Source: Carettochelys insculpta
Lineage: Eukaryota; Chordata; Testudines; Carettochelyidae
Assembly: GCF_033958435.1 (NCBI RefSeq)
Contig: NC_134160.1
Coordinates: forward strand, 16,169,001 to 16,233,000
Length of the DNA stretch: 64,000 nucleotides
Direction of reading: 5' to 3'
Part shown: positions 12,448 to 23,272 of the stretch, in pieces
Numbering within the stretch: position 1 is the stretch's first letter
How the letters are laid out: every line of letters starts with the position of its first letter
Program-made: the position numbers and the translations under genes
Notes under the pieces: generated by a model
What the model was told of the DNA's origin: nothing
Seen by the model: the letters and a program-made list of their open reading frames with translations, nothing else
Databases searched by the model: none

Positions 12448-12779
12448 ACTGATCATCTGTGTTTTACTAACCACCCTCATAGACTATACAGAGGTGGAAT
12501 GTCACATTCATTTGGGAATTTTGTTTAAAAATGCTTTCATTCTGTAGAAATGTTGGGTATGCAAAGGCAGACACATTGAACTGGGAAAAACTCTGAACTC
12601 CAAGACATCAGGGCATTTGCTCACACTACCTCAAAAGGAAATCAGGGTAGTTTGCCCTTTCTAAACATACCATTGCCCTGTTTAATTTCACCCACTGCTA
12701 GCAACTAACCTGTCAGCATTATTGTGAGAGAGAATATAGGGCAAACCTTTGTTAAATAACTCATTATTAACTCATTATT

Positions 12780-12965
12780 CCTAACATACATGACAAGCAG
12801 TCCTGTGCCACCTGAGAGATTAACACGTTTATTTGGTCATGAGCTTTTGTTGGGGTTCTACTTTCTTGGGAGAAGGGTTTCATGGGGTTTTACCCATGAA
12901 AGCTCATGACATAATAAATGTGTTTGTCTCTTAGGTACCAAAGGACTGCGTGTTATTTGTGAAGC
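12780..12965. mobile_element. Second, diverged inverted dimer of Penelope-like termini
   Basis: The left arm (GCAGTCCTGTGCCACCTGAG ... GGTCATGAGCTTTTGTTGGG) and right arm (ACCCATGAAAGCTCATGACA ... GGTACCAAAGGACTGC) pair imperfectly around a centre near 12870. The right arm runs on into GAAGCTGCAGCCTAACACAA, the outer part of the Penelope-like terminal repeat. I could not define a target duplication with confidence. Confidence 0.65.
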
Positions 12966-13954
12966 TGCAGCCTAACACAACTATTCCTGTGAGATTTACT
13001 CCTATGATGTTTCCTCTTTTTAATTTTGATTGGTTAAAGAAAACTGCCTTGAAAATAGTTTTGTTTAAATATCTTTAACAATAGCCACTAATATAGGATA
13101 GAAGACAAAAACATCATTGGACTATGATTTGGTTACATAAATTAGAACATTGGTGAGTACAACTATTGAAGTTTTCAGAATCAGATTTCACACCACAATA
13201 GAGAATAATACTGGTACTCAATTACTATCTTGGGAAGTGAGAGAGAGCCATGTTGGTCTGTTTTCTTTTTTATCTTGGGAAGGTGACTTTTAGATGTTTG
13301 ATTCAGTCCCTCATAATATGGCCTCACTTGCCACTATGTTATCAGCTCTGGTGTTGCTGACACAACAGAGGAAGAACAAACCAAGGTTAGATCACAAGAC
13401 AGTTGGGTCAGTTATTTATGTTCCACTTCACTAAGGCCTTTCCTGTTAGCCCTGTAGTAGTCAGCCCTTGTTTCTTACTTCTCAGCGAATGATATTTGCC
13501 TCAGGATCAGATAAACACTCACTACCTAAAATGAGTACTTACATTATGACAGATTGAACACACTGATAGCTGTACCAGAAGTTTGGATGCTTGGTCAGAT
13601 CTACATACACCTAAAATTGAAAAGCAGTATTAAAATGTTAACTAGAGTAAAAACATGTACAGTTCTGCAGTAACTTTTTAGTTTTAAAGCTAGTTTACAA
13701 TAATCCTTAATTGGAACCTGTTCCAAAGCAAAGAACACGTGCTAATTCTGTCAGTCTATAGAGCACATATACAAGCATGTGTACTTCCTCACTCATTAGA
13801 TACTTTAAGAGTTGGTCATTGATTTAAGTAATCACCCAAGAGAGCTTATTTTTCACCATATTGGTACTCAGCCACAAGCCTTCAGGCCAGTGATTATTCA
13901 CAGAAGGAGTTAACATTACAAATATAAGTGAAGTGAAAGATAGACAGGATTATT

Positions 13955-16900
13955 CAAAAACAAGAAGTCCTGTGGCACCTTGTTGACTAACAGATATTCT
14001 GAAGCATAAGCTTTTGTGGGCAAAAACCCGCTTTGTCAGATGTACGAGTGCAGGGGGGCTTCAGAGGAGGATTTAAGAGGGCGTCTTAGTAAAGGGGAGG
14101 GCCAGAGCTGACAAGGTCTGTTCAGTCAGGGTAGATGTGGCCCATTGTCGGCAGTTAATGTGGGGTTGTAAACATCAAGAGAGGAGAAATAATGTCAGTT
14201 CAGTCCTGGGGATGTGACCCATTGTCAGTTGCTAATGTGGAGGTGCAAACATCAAGAGCAGAGAAACTGCTTTTGTAATGGGCCAACCACTCCTAGTCTC
14301 TGTTCAGTCCTTGGTTGGCAAAGACAAATTTGCAAATGAATTGCAGCTCTGAAATTTCTCCCTCCATTTTATTTTTGTAATTTTTTTGTTGTTGTTGTAG
14401 AACTGCTACTTTTAAATCTGTTAATGCGTGTCCAGGGAGAATGAACTGTTCTACAGGTTTTTGTATGTTACCATTCCTGATGTCTGATTTATGTCCATTT
14501 ATTCTTTTGTGTAGAGACTGTCCAGTTTGGCCAATGTAAATTGTAGTGGGGCACACAGGTAAAGGAGCCCCTGATGGTGTGGTTGATGTTAGGTCCCATG
14601 ATGATATCACTGATGTAGATATGCGAGCAGAGTTGGCAGCGAGGTTTGTTGCAGGGATTGGTTCCAGGTTTAGAGTTACTGTGTTGTGCTCTACAGTTTC
14701 TGGTCAGAATTTGTTTAAGGTTGGCAGGCTGCCTGTAGGCAAGGCCAGGCCTCCCTCCCAAGGTCTGTGAGAGTGAAGGATCATTGTCCAGGCTGCGTTG
14801 TAGGTCACTGATGATGCACTGGAGAGGCTTTAGCTGGGGGCTGTATGTGATGGCCAGTGGTGTTCTCTTGTTATCCTTGTTGGGCCTGTCTTGTAGCAGG
14901 TGTCATCTGGTTACCCGTCTGACACTGTCAATCTGTTTCCTCTCTTCCCTAGGTGGGTATTGTAGTTGAGGAAAGGTTGGTAAAGGTCTTGTAGATGTTT
15001 GTCTCTGTCTGAGGGATTGGAGCAAATGCGGTTGTACCCTAGTGACTGGCGAAATACAATAGATCATGTAGTGTGCCCTGGATGGGAGCTGGAGGCGTGT
15101 AGATAAGCACAGCGGTCTGTGGGTTTTCTGTATAGGGAGGTATTTATGTGACCATCGCTTATTTGCACAGTAGTGTCCAGGAAGTGGGTCTCTTCTGTGG
15201 ACTGGTCGCGGCTAAGGTTGATGGTGGGGTGGAAACTGTTGAACTCACAGTGGAACTCTTCAAGAGCCTCCTTCCCATCGGCCCAAATGATGATGTCATC
15301 AATGTAGCGGAAGTAGAGGAGGGGCACTAAGGGATGAGAATTGAGGAAGTATTGTTTCAGGTCAGCCATAAAAATGTTTCATACTGTGGGGCCATGTGGG
15401 TGCCCATAGCAGTGCCACTGACTTGAAGGTATAAATTGTCCTCAAACCTGAAGTAGATGTGGGTGAGGACAAAGTCACAAAGTTCTGCCACCATTTATGC
15501 CTCGATCTCATCAGGTATAATGTTCCTAACAGCTTGAATTACATCTTCATGTGGGATATTGGTGTAAAGGGCCTCTACGTCCTTGGTGGCCAGGATGGTG
15601 TTTTCAGGAAGGTCACCAATGAGTTGTAATTTCCTAAGGTAGTCGGTGGCATCTTGAAGAAAGCTGGGAACGCTGGCAGCATAGGGTCTGAGTAGAGAGT
15701 CCACATATCCAGACAGTCCTGTAGTGAGAGTGCCAATGCCAGAGATGATGAGGTGTCCAGGATTCCCAGGTTTATGGATCTTGGGTAGTGGGTCGAATAA
15801 ATCTGGTTTCAGTTCAAGGGGTGTGTCTGCGTAGATTTGTTCCTGTGTTTTTATAGGGAGGGTCTTGAGCAGATGCTGTAGTTTCTTTGTGTACTCCTCA
15901 GTGGGATCCTGGAACAGTGGCTTGTAGCATGTGGTATTAGAGAGTTGCCTGGCAGCCTCCTTTTGGTAGTCTGTCCTGTTCATGATGACAACAGCACCGC
16001 CTTTGTCAGCCTCTTGGATGACAACATCAGTTATTTTTGAGGCTGTTGATGGCATTGCGTTCTGCACGGCTGAGGTTATGGGGTAAGCAATGCCGCTTTT
16101 CCGCAATTTCTGCCTGTGCATGTTGGCAGAAGCATTCTGTGTGTAGGTCCAGTTTGTCATTTCAACCATCGGGGGAGTCCATGAAGAATTTTTTCTTGTA
16201 CTATGTGGGGGGCGTACCTGTGGGTCAGTGCACTGCTCAGTGTCACGTTGGAAGTATTCCTTGAGTTGGAGACAGCGAAAGTAGGCTTCTAGATCCCCGC
16301 CGAACTGTGTCAAGTTTGTGAGGGTGGTGGGGCAAAAAGAGAGTCCCAGAAAAAGGGCAGATTCTTCTACCATGCTGAGTGTGTAGTTGGATGGATTGAC
16401 AGTAGTGCTGGGTGAGGTTAAGGGTACCACTTTTGCAGCCCCATGTGGAAAGGAGGAGTTTAAATAGTTTACAGTCCTTTTTCTTCTGTAGAGAAGAGAA
16501 ATGTGCATTTTAAATATCCTATCTTGTTTCCGTAAAGTCCAGCCACGTGAAGGTTTGTGTAGAAGGTTGTTTTTTTATGAGAGTCTCCAGATTTGAGAGG
16601 TTTTTTCTGGTGCTGTCCTGTTTGTTGTACAGGATGCTGATCAGGTGGTTCCTCAGTTTCTTAGAGTGCGTGTGGCACAATCTCTCTCCGTAATCTGTGT
16701 AGTAAATTGATTTCAGTGAGTTTTTCACCTTCAGTCCTTTTGGTATGTTGTCCATCTCTTTGCACTTGGAGAGCAAGATGTCGTCTGTCTGTATCTCTGC
16801 AAGTTTTTTCATGAGGTTGATGGATTTCCACTCAATACAACTAAATGCAGTGCCTTGCATGGTGATAAGTGTCAGAGGTAGCCAAGTTAATCTTTTTCTT

Positions 16901-16990
16901 CAAAAACAACAAGAAGTCATGTGGCACCTTACAAACTAACAGATATTTTAGAGCATATGCTCTTCTGGGCAAAGACCGGCTTCGTCAGAT
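13955..16990 (-). mobile_element. Nearly full-length Penelope-like retroelement with pLTRs and 12 bp target duplication
   Basis: The element is flanked by GACAGGATTATT at 13943-13954 and 16991-17002. Direct repeats of about 90 bp lie at both ends (13955-14042 and 16901-16990, sharing AGATATT and GTCAGATG landmarks), the pseudo-LTR arrangement known for Penelope-like elements. Reading the - strand, a coiled-coil-like N-terminal frame (16519-16860) comes first. The RT core follows at 15495-16508 (LATKDVEALYTNIPHEDVIQ, motif A), then 15064-15369 (YFRYIDDIIIWADGKEALEE, motif C, and a FLDTTV block). The C-terminal endonuclease is at 14293-14610 (CPTTIYIGQTGQSLHKRING, the second half of GIY-YIG). 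Stops and frameshifts separate these pieces, so it is inactive. The 3' untranslated part (14140-14275) contains a diverged tandem duplication of about 75 bp. Confidence 0.92.
14293..16860 (-). pseudogene. Broken Penelope-like RT / GIY-YIG polyprotein
   Basis: This is the coding part of the 13955-16990 element: reverse transcriptase fused to a C-terminal GIY-YIG endonuclease. Family knowledge says these elements prime synthesis at the endonuclease nick. Catalytic landmarks survive (motif A Asp in TKDVEALY, both motif C Asp in YIDD, the YIG of the nuclease). The polyprotein is split into at least four frames, with breaks near 16515, 15490, 15060 and 14610, and should not yield a functional protein. 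Codon content resembles other vertebrate Penelope-like copies and not the host gene around it. Confidence 0.85.
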
Positions 16991-17319
16991 GACAGGATTA
17001 TTGTCTCTTTCCAATGCACTAGCAGGCAACTCTAATTGTTGGAAAATGAGGCGGGTAGAGAGGCCTATCCAAAATAAGTACTTGGAGTCACAAGGAGGAC
17101 TTGCAGGTGGCTGGTCCAGGAGGACCTCCATCTTTTCCTTTATAGGTGTCTTTGCATTACTATAACCAATCCAAAGTCACCTCAAGAACTGTTAAACAGC
17201 TTCCATTTTTGTTCTCCTTGTTTTAACAACAATGGTAAGACTTTAGTGTCACCCTCCCCCATGCTTTGTGAAAATTGGCTTATGAACATCAATATGCAGA
17301 AGTCAGACACTTTAGACTA

Positions 17320-18480
17320 AGTACTGTATGTAACATACCAATTTTAATGTTAGTCTGCTGAATGTGTATATCCCATTTTTGTGCATGTAGCATTTTTGCA
17401 TGTGACGTTAGAAATGTGAAGTATGGCTCTGTTTATAATTCTAAATGTGCTAATGAGGGCCATCACTGATGCCCCGCAACTTGGATGGCCCGGTGGTCGA
17501 GTCAATGGCATGTGAATAGCCTTATTTGTCCTATAAGCTCAAACTTTAGTTGGTCCTAAAAAGTCATGTGGCCAGACCACCTGATGCTGAAACCCATTTT
17601 GGAATTGGTAATTTTCTACTAAAGGCAAGAAGAGTTTGAACTAAGCACTAAGAATTCCTGCGTTGGGCAAAAGAGATTTGTGGGGAAGGAGACAAGCGGG
17701 AGTTGCCAGATGCCAGGAGAGCCGCCTCCTACCACCTTATGTACTTGCTGGAAGCACCTACAACTGAACAGGGGAAGGATAGGACCCAAGCTAGGATGTT
17801 GCTTATCTTGTGAAAGAGGTGTAGAGAACAATTGTTGAGGGCAAGAATTTGCATGTAACAAGTTTCTTACTGGATTAAAACTAGCTAAATGTTTTTGCTC
17901 ATTTTAATTTAGTAGAGTGCTTTGATCTGTTTTCCTTTGCAACTACTTGAATCCTGCTTTTTTGTGTTCAGTAAAAACCCTTGTTCATTATCAAGCCCAG
18001 TATAAATAATGGTTAGCTGTGGAGGAGCAATCACTGTGCATCTTTCATGTTCATTGGTAAAGAGGGCGTACATTCTTATAAACTTTCTCCATGCAAAATT
18101 TTTACTCAGTGGGGGTGGTTTATTTGGGGTTTTAGTACTGTGGGGGGGGGTTGGCTTCTGAGGTGCTGAACCCTTAGAATGAGTCCTTCCAGAGCTGAAC
18201 TGATTCAGTGTCTGTGCTACTTGGGGTGGAGGCTTCCTAAATGCAATCCTGCGCTTTGGTTGTGTGGAGACCAGATGATCTGGCCCAACAGGACAGGCTA
18301 GCGAAGAGGCCCCCAGACTAGGTTGGCAGGCATCTCAGTGGCATGAGCAGCGGACCAGGAGACAACCCAGAATGGCTTGTGTGATTCACCCAGTCACACT
18401 TCCTATGTATGACTGAGCTGAGTCTCTGTTTAGTAAACAAAATTACTTTTCTGATTATTCCAGTCTGTGATCAGGTGTCC
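17320..18480 (+). repeat. Unnamed retroelement-like interspersed repeat, copy 1
   Basis: The last 600 bp align by eye with 35170-35430 in the same order: a ...TTTAG/CTTAGTA block before TTTGATCTGTTTTCC, then AAGCCCAGTATAAATAATGG, then CCTTCCAGAGCTGAACTGAT and TCAGTGTCTGTGC. No open frame is present. The layout (AT-rich, then a GC-rich end) resembles LTRs seen in reptile genomes, but I could not set its ends or assign a family. Confidence 0.45.
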
Positions 18481-18949
18481 TTAAAAAACATACTGCTTGG
18501 TTACAGTTGCTTCTACTTACTGCCTATATCAGCAGTGGTGTATTCTGCTAACTTTATGGCATAGGAATGCTTGATTGTAATCATTAGCCTTACTTCTTAA
18601 CTTTTAGTACTACATTAAAAGAAATTAATATCAGTGCAACTCCATGTCCTCCCTAACATGATTCCCCATGTGATAAATCTTTCATTAAAGTTTCTTCATC
18701 CAATTAAACGTAAAAATTGCCTTAGTTGATCATGCCAGCAGTCTGTTCAGTTCAATATCCTCTGTTTGCTCCAGGGGAATAAATCTTGCCCAGCCAGTTA
18801 TGAGGTAGCCTGGGTCTAGCTGAGATTGCTTTGTTTCAACCATGAGAGTTTAGTTCTTTTTTTCCTAGCTTTCTTTTTTCAATTTTCAAAAAAAGTAATA
18901 ATTACAGGAACATTGGCTGCTCTTGTTCTGCATGTATATGTCCAATACC

Positions 18950-19795
18950 TTTTGGAGGGTAGGGATAGGGTACAGAGTGACCCAGCCAAATTGGAGGATT
19001 GGGCCAAAAGAAATCTGATAAGTTTCTGATTAGGACAAGTGGAGTCCTGCACTTTGGACAGAAGAATCCCAAGCATTATTACAGGCTGGGGGACCTACTA
19101 GCTAAGTAGCAGTGCAGCAGAAAAGGACCTGGGGATTACAGTGGCAGAGAGGCAGGATATGACTCAACAGTCTGTCTTTGTGGCCAAGAAGGCTAATGGC
19201 ATATTGGGGTGCATTAGAAGGAACATTTCCAGCGGATCTAGAGAAGTAATTATTCCTTTCTACTTGGCACTGGTGAGGCCACATCTCAACTATGGTATCC
19301 CCCCTACCCCATCCCCACCCCCAGCAAGTATAGAAAGGATGTGGATTCACTGGCGAGGGTCCAGCAGAAGGCAACAAAAACGATTAGGGCGCTGGAGCAC
19401 ATTACATATGAGGAGAGGCTGAGGGACTTGGGCTTACTTAGTTTTCACAAGAGTGAGGGGTGATTCGATAGCAGCCTTCAACTTTCTGCAGGGGGGCTCG
19501 AGAGAGGCTCTTCTTAGTAGTGATGGATAGCAAAGCAAGGAGCAATGGCTTCAATTTACAGTGTGGGTGGTCTAGTTTGGACATTAGGAAAAAATGTTTC
19601 ACTAGGAGGCAGATAAAGCACTGGAATGCGTTACCTAGAGAGGTGGTGGATTCTCAAGAGCCTCCAGGGATGAGGGCACAGCTTGTGAAAGTCTGGTCTG
19701 AGTTGATTTAGTTGGGGTTCATCTGTGTTGGGGAGGGGCTGAATTCGATGACCTCCTGAGGTCTCTTCCAGCCCTGGGATTCTATTATTCTGTGG
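18950..19795 (+). mobile_element. CR1 LINE 3' end
   Basis: The frame fragments read VAERQDMTQQSVFVAKKANG, then LGCIRRNISSGSREVIIPFY (19141-19422), then SLDIRKKCFTRRQIKHWNAL (19520-19711). This is the end of CR1 ORF2. The 3' block GATGACCTCCTGAGGTCTCT and an ATTCTATTATTCTG tail follow. The copy is 5'-truncated near 18950 and frameshifted, and about 60 bases are lost or rearranged near 19470. Confidence 0.88.
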
Positions 19796-20336
19796 AGGGC
19801 TCTGGCTGTAGCAATAAGGGAATTGGTTGTCTTAAGTTGCATCATTCCTAATTAAGTGTATGTTGGACAGTTCCACTGAATGAGATGGGGTTATGCTTCG
19901 AGTAGCTCTGAGTAGGAGTTAAGGCAGTACCTTCAGTGAGGTTGTGAGTTTGTCCCTGTCTTTCACAGGCGGACACTGTGTCAAAGTAGCATACTTAAGA
20001 GGCTGTCGTCAGCAGTAAATGGGGAGGAAATGTACACTGTGTATGATTTTTATAAGCAGCCCCTAACAGGTAAATAGGCAAGAATTGACCATATTGAGCT
20101 TGATTAAGGAGCTGGAAGCAGGTGAATTAGGAGGAAATATGAAGAGTTAGGTTGGTTAGAACAGCACATCAGAAAGGAACGTTCAAGAGGCTATCGTCAT
20201 AGCTATAAAAGCAAGAGGATTTATTTTCAAATGGCACTTACAGAATGGTGCTTCATTAGTGTGTGCTGAATAAATCAGCTCCACTGACACTTAACTCCTA
20301 GCTATGCCTCCTTTGTACTACCTTCAACAGTTCTAA

Positions 20337-20681
20337 GGCTGTGTGTACACTTGCATTCCTCCTTTGAAAGAGGCATGCAAATGAGGGAAATCAAAATGCA
20401 AACGAGGTATAAATTTGCATATGACACCTCATTAGCATATTTTGAAATAGCTTCTTTCAAAAGACGAAAACCACTGTAGACACTGCTTTTTCTAAAGTAA
20501 ACCCCTTTTTCGAAAGAATCCTCCTTCCTTTTTTTACTTTCAAAAGAGCAGTGTCTACACTGGTTTTCTTCTTTTGAAAGAAGCTATTTTGAAATAATAT
20601 ACAAATGAGGTGTCAGATATGCAAATTTATACCTCATTTGCATACCTCTTTCGAAAGAGGAATGCAAGTGTAGACACAGCC
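20337..20681. mobile_element. Foldback MITE, PIF/Harbinger type
   Basis: The 345 bp element starts GGCTGTGTGTACACTTGCAT and ends with its inverted partner, GGCTGTGTCTACACTTGCAT on the other strand. It is flanked by TAA at 20334-20336 and 20682-20684. Almost the whole element pairs with itself around a centre near 20510, including the TTTCGAAAGAGG blocks. The 3 bp TAA duplication and the TIR start are the PIF/Harbinger signature. It has no coding capacity. Confidence 0.85.
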
Positions 20682-21461
20682 TAATTGATTCCCCTCTTCC
20701 TCTAGCCTCGGTGTGCTCTCACTCACCCCAGGGTCCTCGACCTTTTTCTTTCCAAGCTTTCCTCCGGACTCCGTGGCTCGCCTGTGCCCCAGAAAACTGT
20801 TTTTCTGTATATAAAAGCCGGACCTGGTGTAGGTTAGCAATAGCAAGCAGAGAAGTTTTCTGGGGACCTACACCACAAGTCCCACAAAGTTCAGTGGCTC
20901 AACTACCAGTGTTCCAGTAAGTCCAGCACCATTCCTGGTTCTCAGACACATTGAAACTGTTCATGCTCCCCCTTCCCCCCTCGGGTGTTTGTGTGCACAC
21001 GCAAACCACTGACTGAGAACTGCTGCTGTAGGAAGGGTTCCCTGCCAGGCTTAAGGGATTCAGCTGCTTCCATGCTTTTTCAGTGGGGAAAGAGGAGATA
21101 CAGAAACTGGTTTCAGAGCAGCTAGTTTAGAAACCCACTTTATTAACAAACAAAGGCCTGCTCTTGCCAACCACCACACACGTGAGTCATCTGTATTTGA
21201 ATAGCCTCTAGCTTGAGTGGGACCAGGCATGTGAGTAGGGATTACTTGCACAAGTAACAGTTTGAAGGATTGAGGTTTGTGCTTTATCAAATAGCCCCAT
21301 TGTGGTTACTCTCACCACAGTTTGCTAATACACTCTGACATATTAGTCCAGCCTGTTTGCCTTCCAGATAGCAACAGGCCATATGTTCTGAAAAGCAGCT
21401 TGCTGCCCTGACTAGTGAACGCTTGGCAATTGGTATGTCTTTGTCTCCTTCTGACCAACAG

Positions 21462-21644
21462 GAAAAGAGGAAGAAAAAGAAACACAAGAGCAAGAAATCT
21501 TCAGTGTCTGACCATTCAGACAACTCTGGCTTGGACAGTGATGGGTCTCAACCAGCCAGCAAGAGGGCCAAGCACTCAGAGAAAGCTAGTAAGCCTCAGA
21601 AGAAGAAGAAGAAAAAGAAGCACAAGAAGAAGCACAAGGAATGA
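21462..21644 (+). CDS. ZCCHC17: ZCCHC17 last coding exon (basic Lys-rich tail) and stop
   Basis: A CTGACCAACAG acceptor at 21460-21461 opens this exon in phase 0, matching the exon that ends at 2997. It encodes 60 residues: EKRKKKKHKSKKSSVSDHSD, then a Ser/Asp stretch, then SKRAKHSEKASKPQ and a terminal run of Lys and His (KKKKHKKKHKE), closed by TGA at 21642-21644. The alternating basic and acidic-serine blocks and the KHKKKHKE end are those of vertebrate ZCCHC17, whose tail drives nuclear and nucleolar targeting. The 3' UTR follows, and the gene converges on FABP3. Confidence 0.95.
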   Translation, partial: EKRKKKKHKSKKSSVSDHSDNSGLDSDGSQPASKRAKHSEKASKPQKKKKKKKHKKKHKE

Positions 21645-22660
21645 GGAGGAGGGTGCTGGAAAGGAGCACTGGTGGTGTCAGTTCCCTGCAAGCCAGCGCC
21701 AGCCTTCTAGAGCCAGCTACCTGGAGACGGTGGGGTTAAATCGATACGTACTGGTTTGATGGATGAAGAGCTTCATTCTCCTAAAAGCAGCATTCAGCCA
21801 TTGAAGTTAGAGATGTTGACTCTGAATTTAATTACCCACTAAATTACCTAGGCTGCCATTCCTCTCCACTGAGAGGCCAATGCTTGAGCCTGCCAAAATA
21901 GATTGATTACACCCATTAATCAGTGACTCCCCCATCCATAAAGCTTCAGGTTCCTCTGAGTGAGCTGCCCGTACTGCTGTGAATTTCTTTGGAACAGCAA
22001 GAAGTATGCAGGACAGCAGCAGCACAGCCAGTGCCAGTCAAAGGATGACAGCTCTACCACTGTGCTTTGGTCCCTGTCAGCCACTCCCTGCAAGCCAGAG
22101 GGGGCAGTTCTCACACCCTGTCAGCTAATTGTCTAGTCATGGACATTCCCTCCCTGCTGATTGTTTTAGCAGTCACCACTCTGCATCTGAGCCCTGCTCT
22201 GTGCACCAGTGATCAGCTGTTCAGTGGTGTGCAGGAGGTGCTAGCAGGAGGGGGCAAAATGGGGCATGAAGAGGCAGAACAAGCTAGAAAGGGGTGGTGT
22301 CGTGCTGAAGGCAAAGCAGGGATTCAGCATCCCTGGGGAAAATTTCCAAGTTGGTGCCTTTGGTCCTTTTACTGGTGCAGCTTATTCCCTTGTCTAAACA
22401 GGACTGGCTATAGCAGTATGAGGCATCTTCGTAGAGTACCTCCACAGTAAGCGAATTTTTTTGCTGGGATAGTAAAAACAGTACCACCTTTGCATGTAGA
22501 CAAACCCCCAGTCTTGTCCATTCTGTCTGTCAGCATTGGCAGAAGGATGGTAACTAATCAGCTAAATTATATTATAGGCACACACTCAAGGTAAACGTTT
22601 GCGTTGTCAGTTATTGCCAGTTGTGTAAATTATGAAAAATAAACCTCTGAAATGCTAAAT
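21645..22660 (+). other. ZCCHC17 3' UTR (probable)
   Basis: No other coding frame of interest lies between the stop and the first canonical AATAAA at 22638-22643, which would give a UTR of about 1 kb. The extent is inferred from the signal alone. Confidence 0.6.
22638..22643 (+). terminator. Candidate poly(A) signal of ZCCHC17
   Basis: AATAAA in an A-rich context, about 1 kb after the ZCCHC17 stop and the first canonical hexamer on this strand after it. Confidence 0.6.
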
Positions 22661-22689
22661 TACATTCTTATGCTGTTTTAGTTTTTGGC

Positions 22690-23090
22690 TGTGTCTAAGC
22701 TACAGGCTTCCACTGGTGTGCCTGTGTCCAGTTAGGGGTGATTTTTGTGTGACAGAGCTGTGGCATGGTAATACCAGCAAAACCCCGCAGGTCTTGTCTA
22801 TACTTACCAGAAGATCAGCGCGTTGGCAGTCAATCTTCCAGACTTTGATTTTTGCGCATCTGATGAAGGCATGGAAAAATCAGCCTGTCTGGGCTCAACC
22901 ATCACCCCCGGTACTCAACACAATAGCACGGAGTAAGGGACGTCAGTGGGAGACTAGAGAGGCTCAGACGTCAGTAGGCCGTCTGTTGGTTCTGATGTGT
23001 CAGTTCTAGCTATGCAAATGCTGTAGCTATAATTTTGTATCTGAAATCAACTTATTTCCCTAGTACAGACTTACCCTTATACTGCTTATA
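22690..23090. repeat. Possible degraded MITE
   Basis: The left side (GGCTGTGTCTAAGCTACAGG) begins like the Harbinger MITE ends seen at 20337. A similar 'TTGTCTATACTTACCAG' lies inside at 22793, and 'AGTACAGACTTACCCTTAT' is near the right side. The ends are not clear enough to fix boundaries or a target duplication. Confidence 0.3.
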
Positions 23091-23221
23091 TCTTGTGGGG
23101 TGTGATCTCTCACAGCAGAAGAGTTCACCTGTGCCAATATTGTTGTGCCCACACTAGGAGCTCGTTGCTTATCTAGTGTAACACTGGTCTTATCCCAGCA
23201 GAACACTCATAGTGTTGCACA

Positions 23222-23272
23222 GGACCCTTCGTTGCTCTACAGATCCAGACTAACACAGCTACCCCTCTGATA
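23222..23272 (+). repeat. Penelope-like terminus fragment
   Basis: GATCCAGACTAACACAGCTA followed by CCCCTCTGATA is the outer part of the Penelope-like terminal repeat, preceded by a degraded TTCGTTGCTCT. It is a solitary short fragment in the spacer between the two genes. Confidence 0.6.

Larger units (their letters stand above)
2998..21461 (+). other. ZCCHC17 last intron (18.5 kb), repeat-rich
   Basis: The intron is bounded by GT at 2998-2999 and AG at 21460-21461. It is filled largely with mobile elements, listed separately. I see no coding exon in the remaining unique stretches (3000-4440, 9100-10210, 10480-12240, 12970-13940, 17020-17300, 18490-18940, 19800-20330, 20690-21460). A run of 13 C lies at about 3440-3452. 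Confidence 0.75.
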
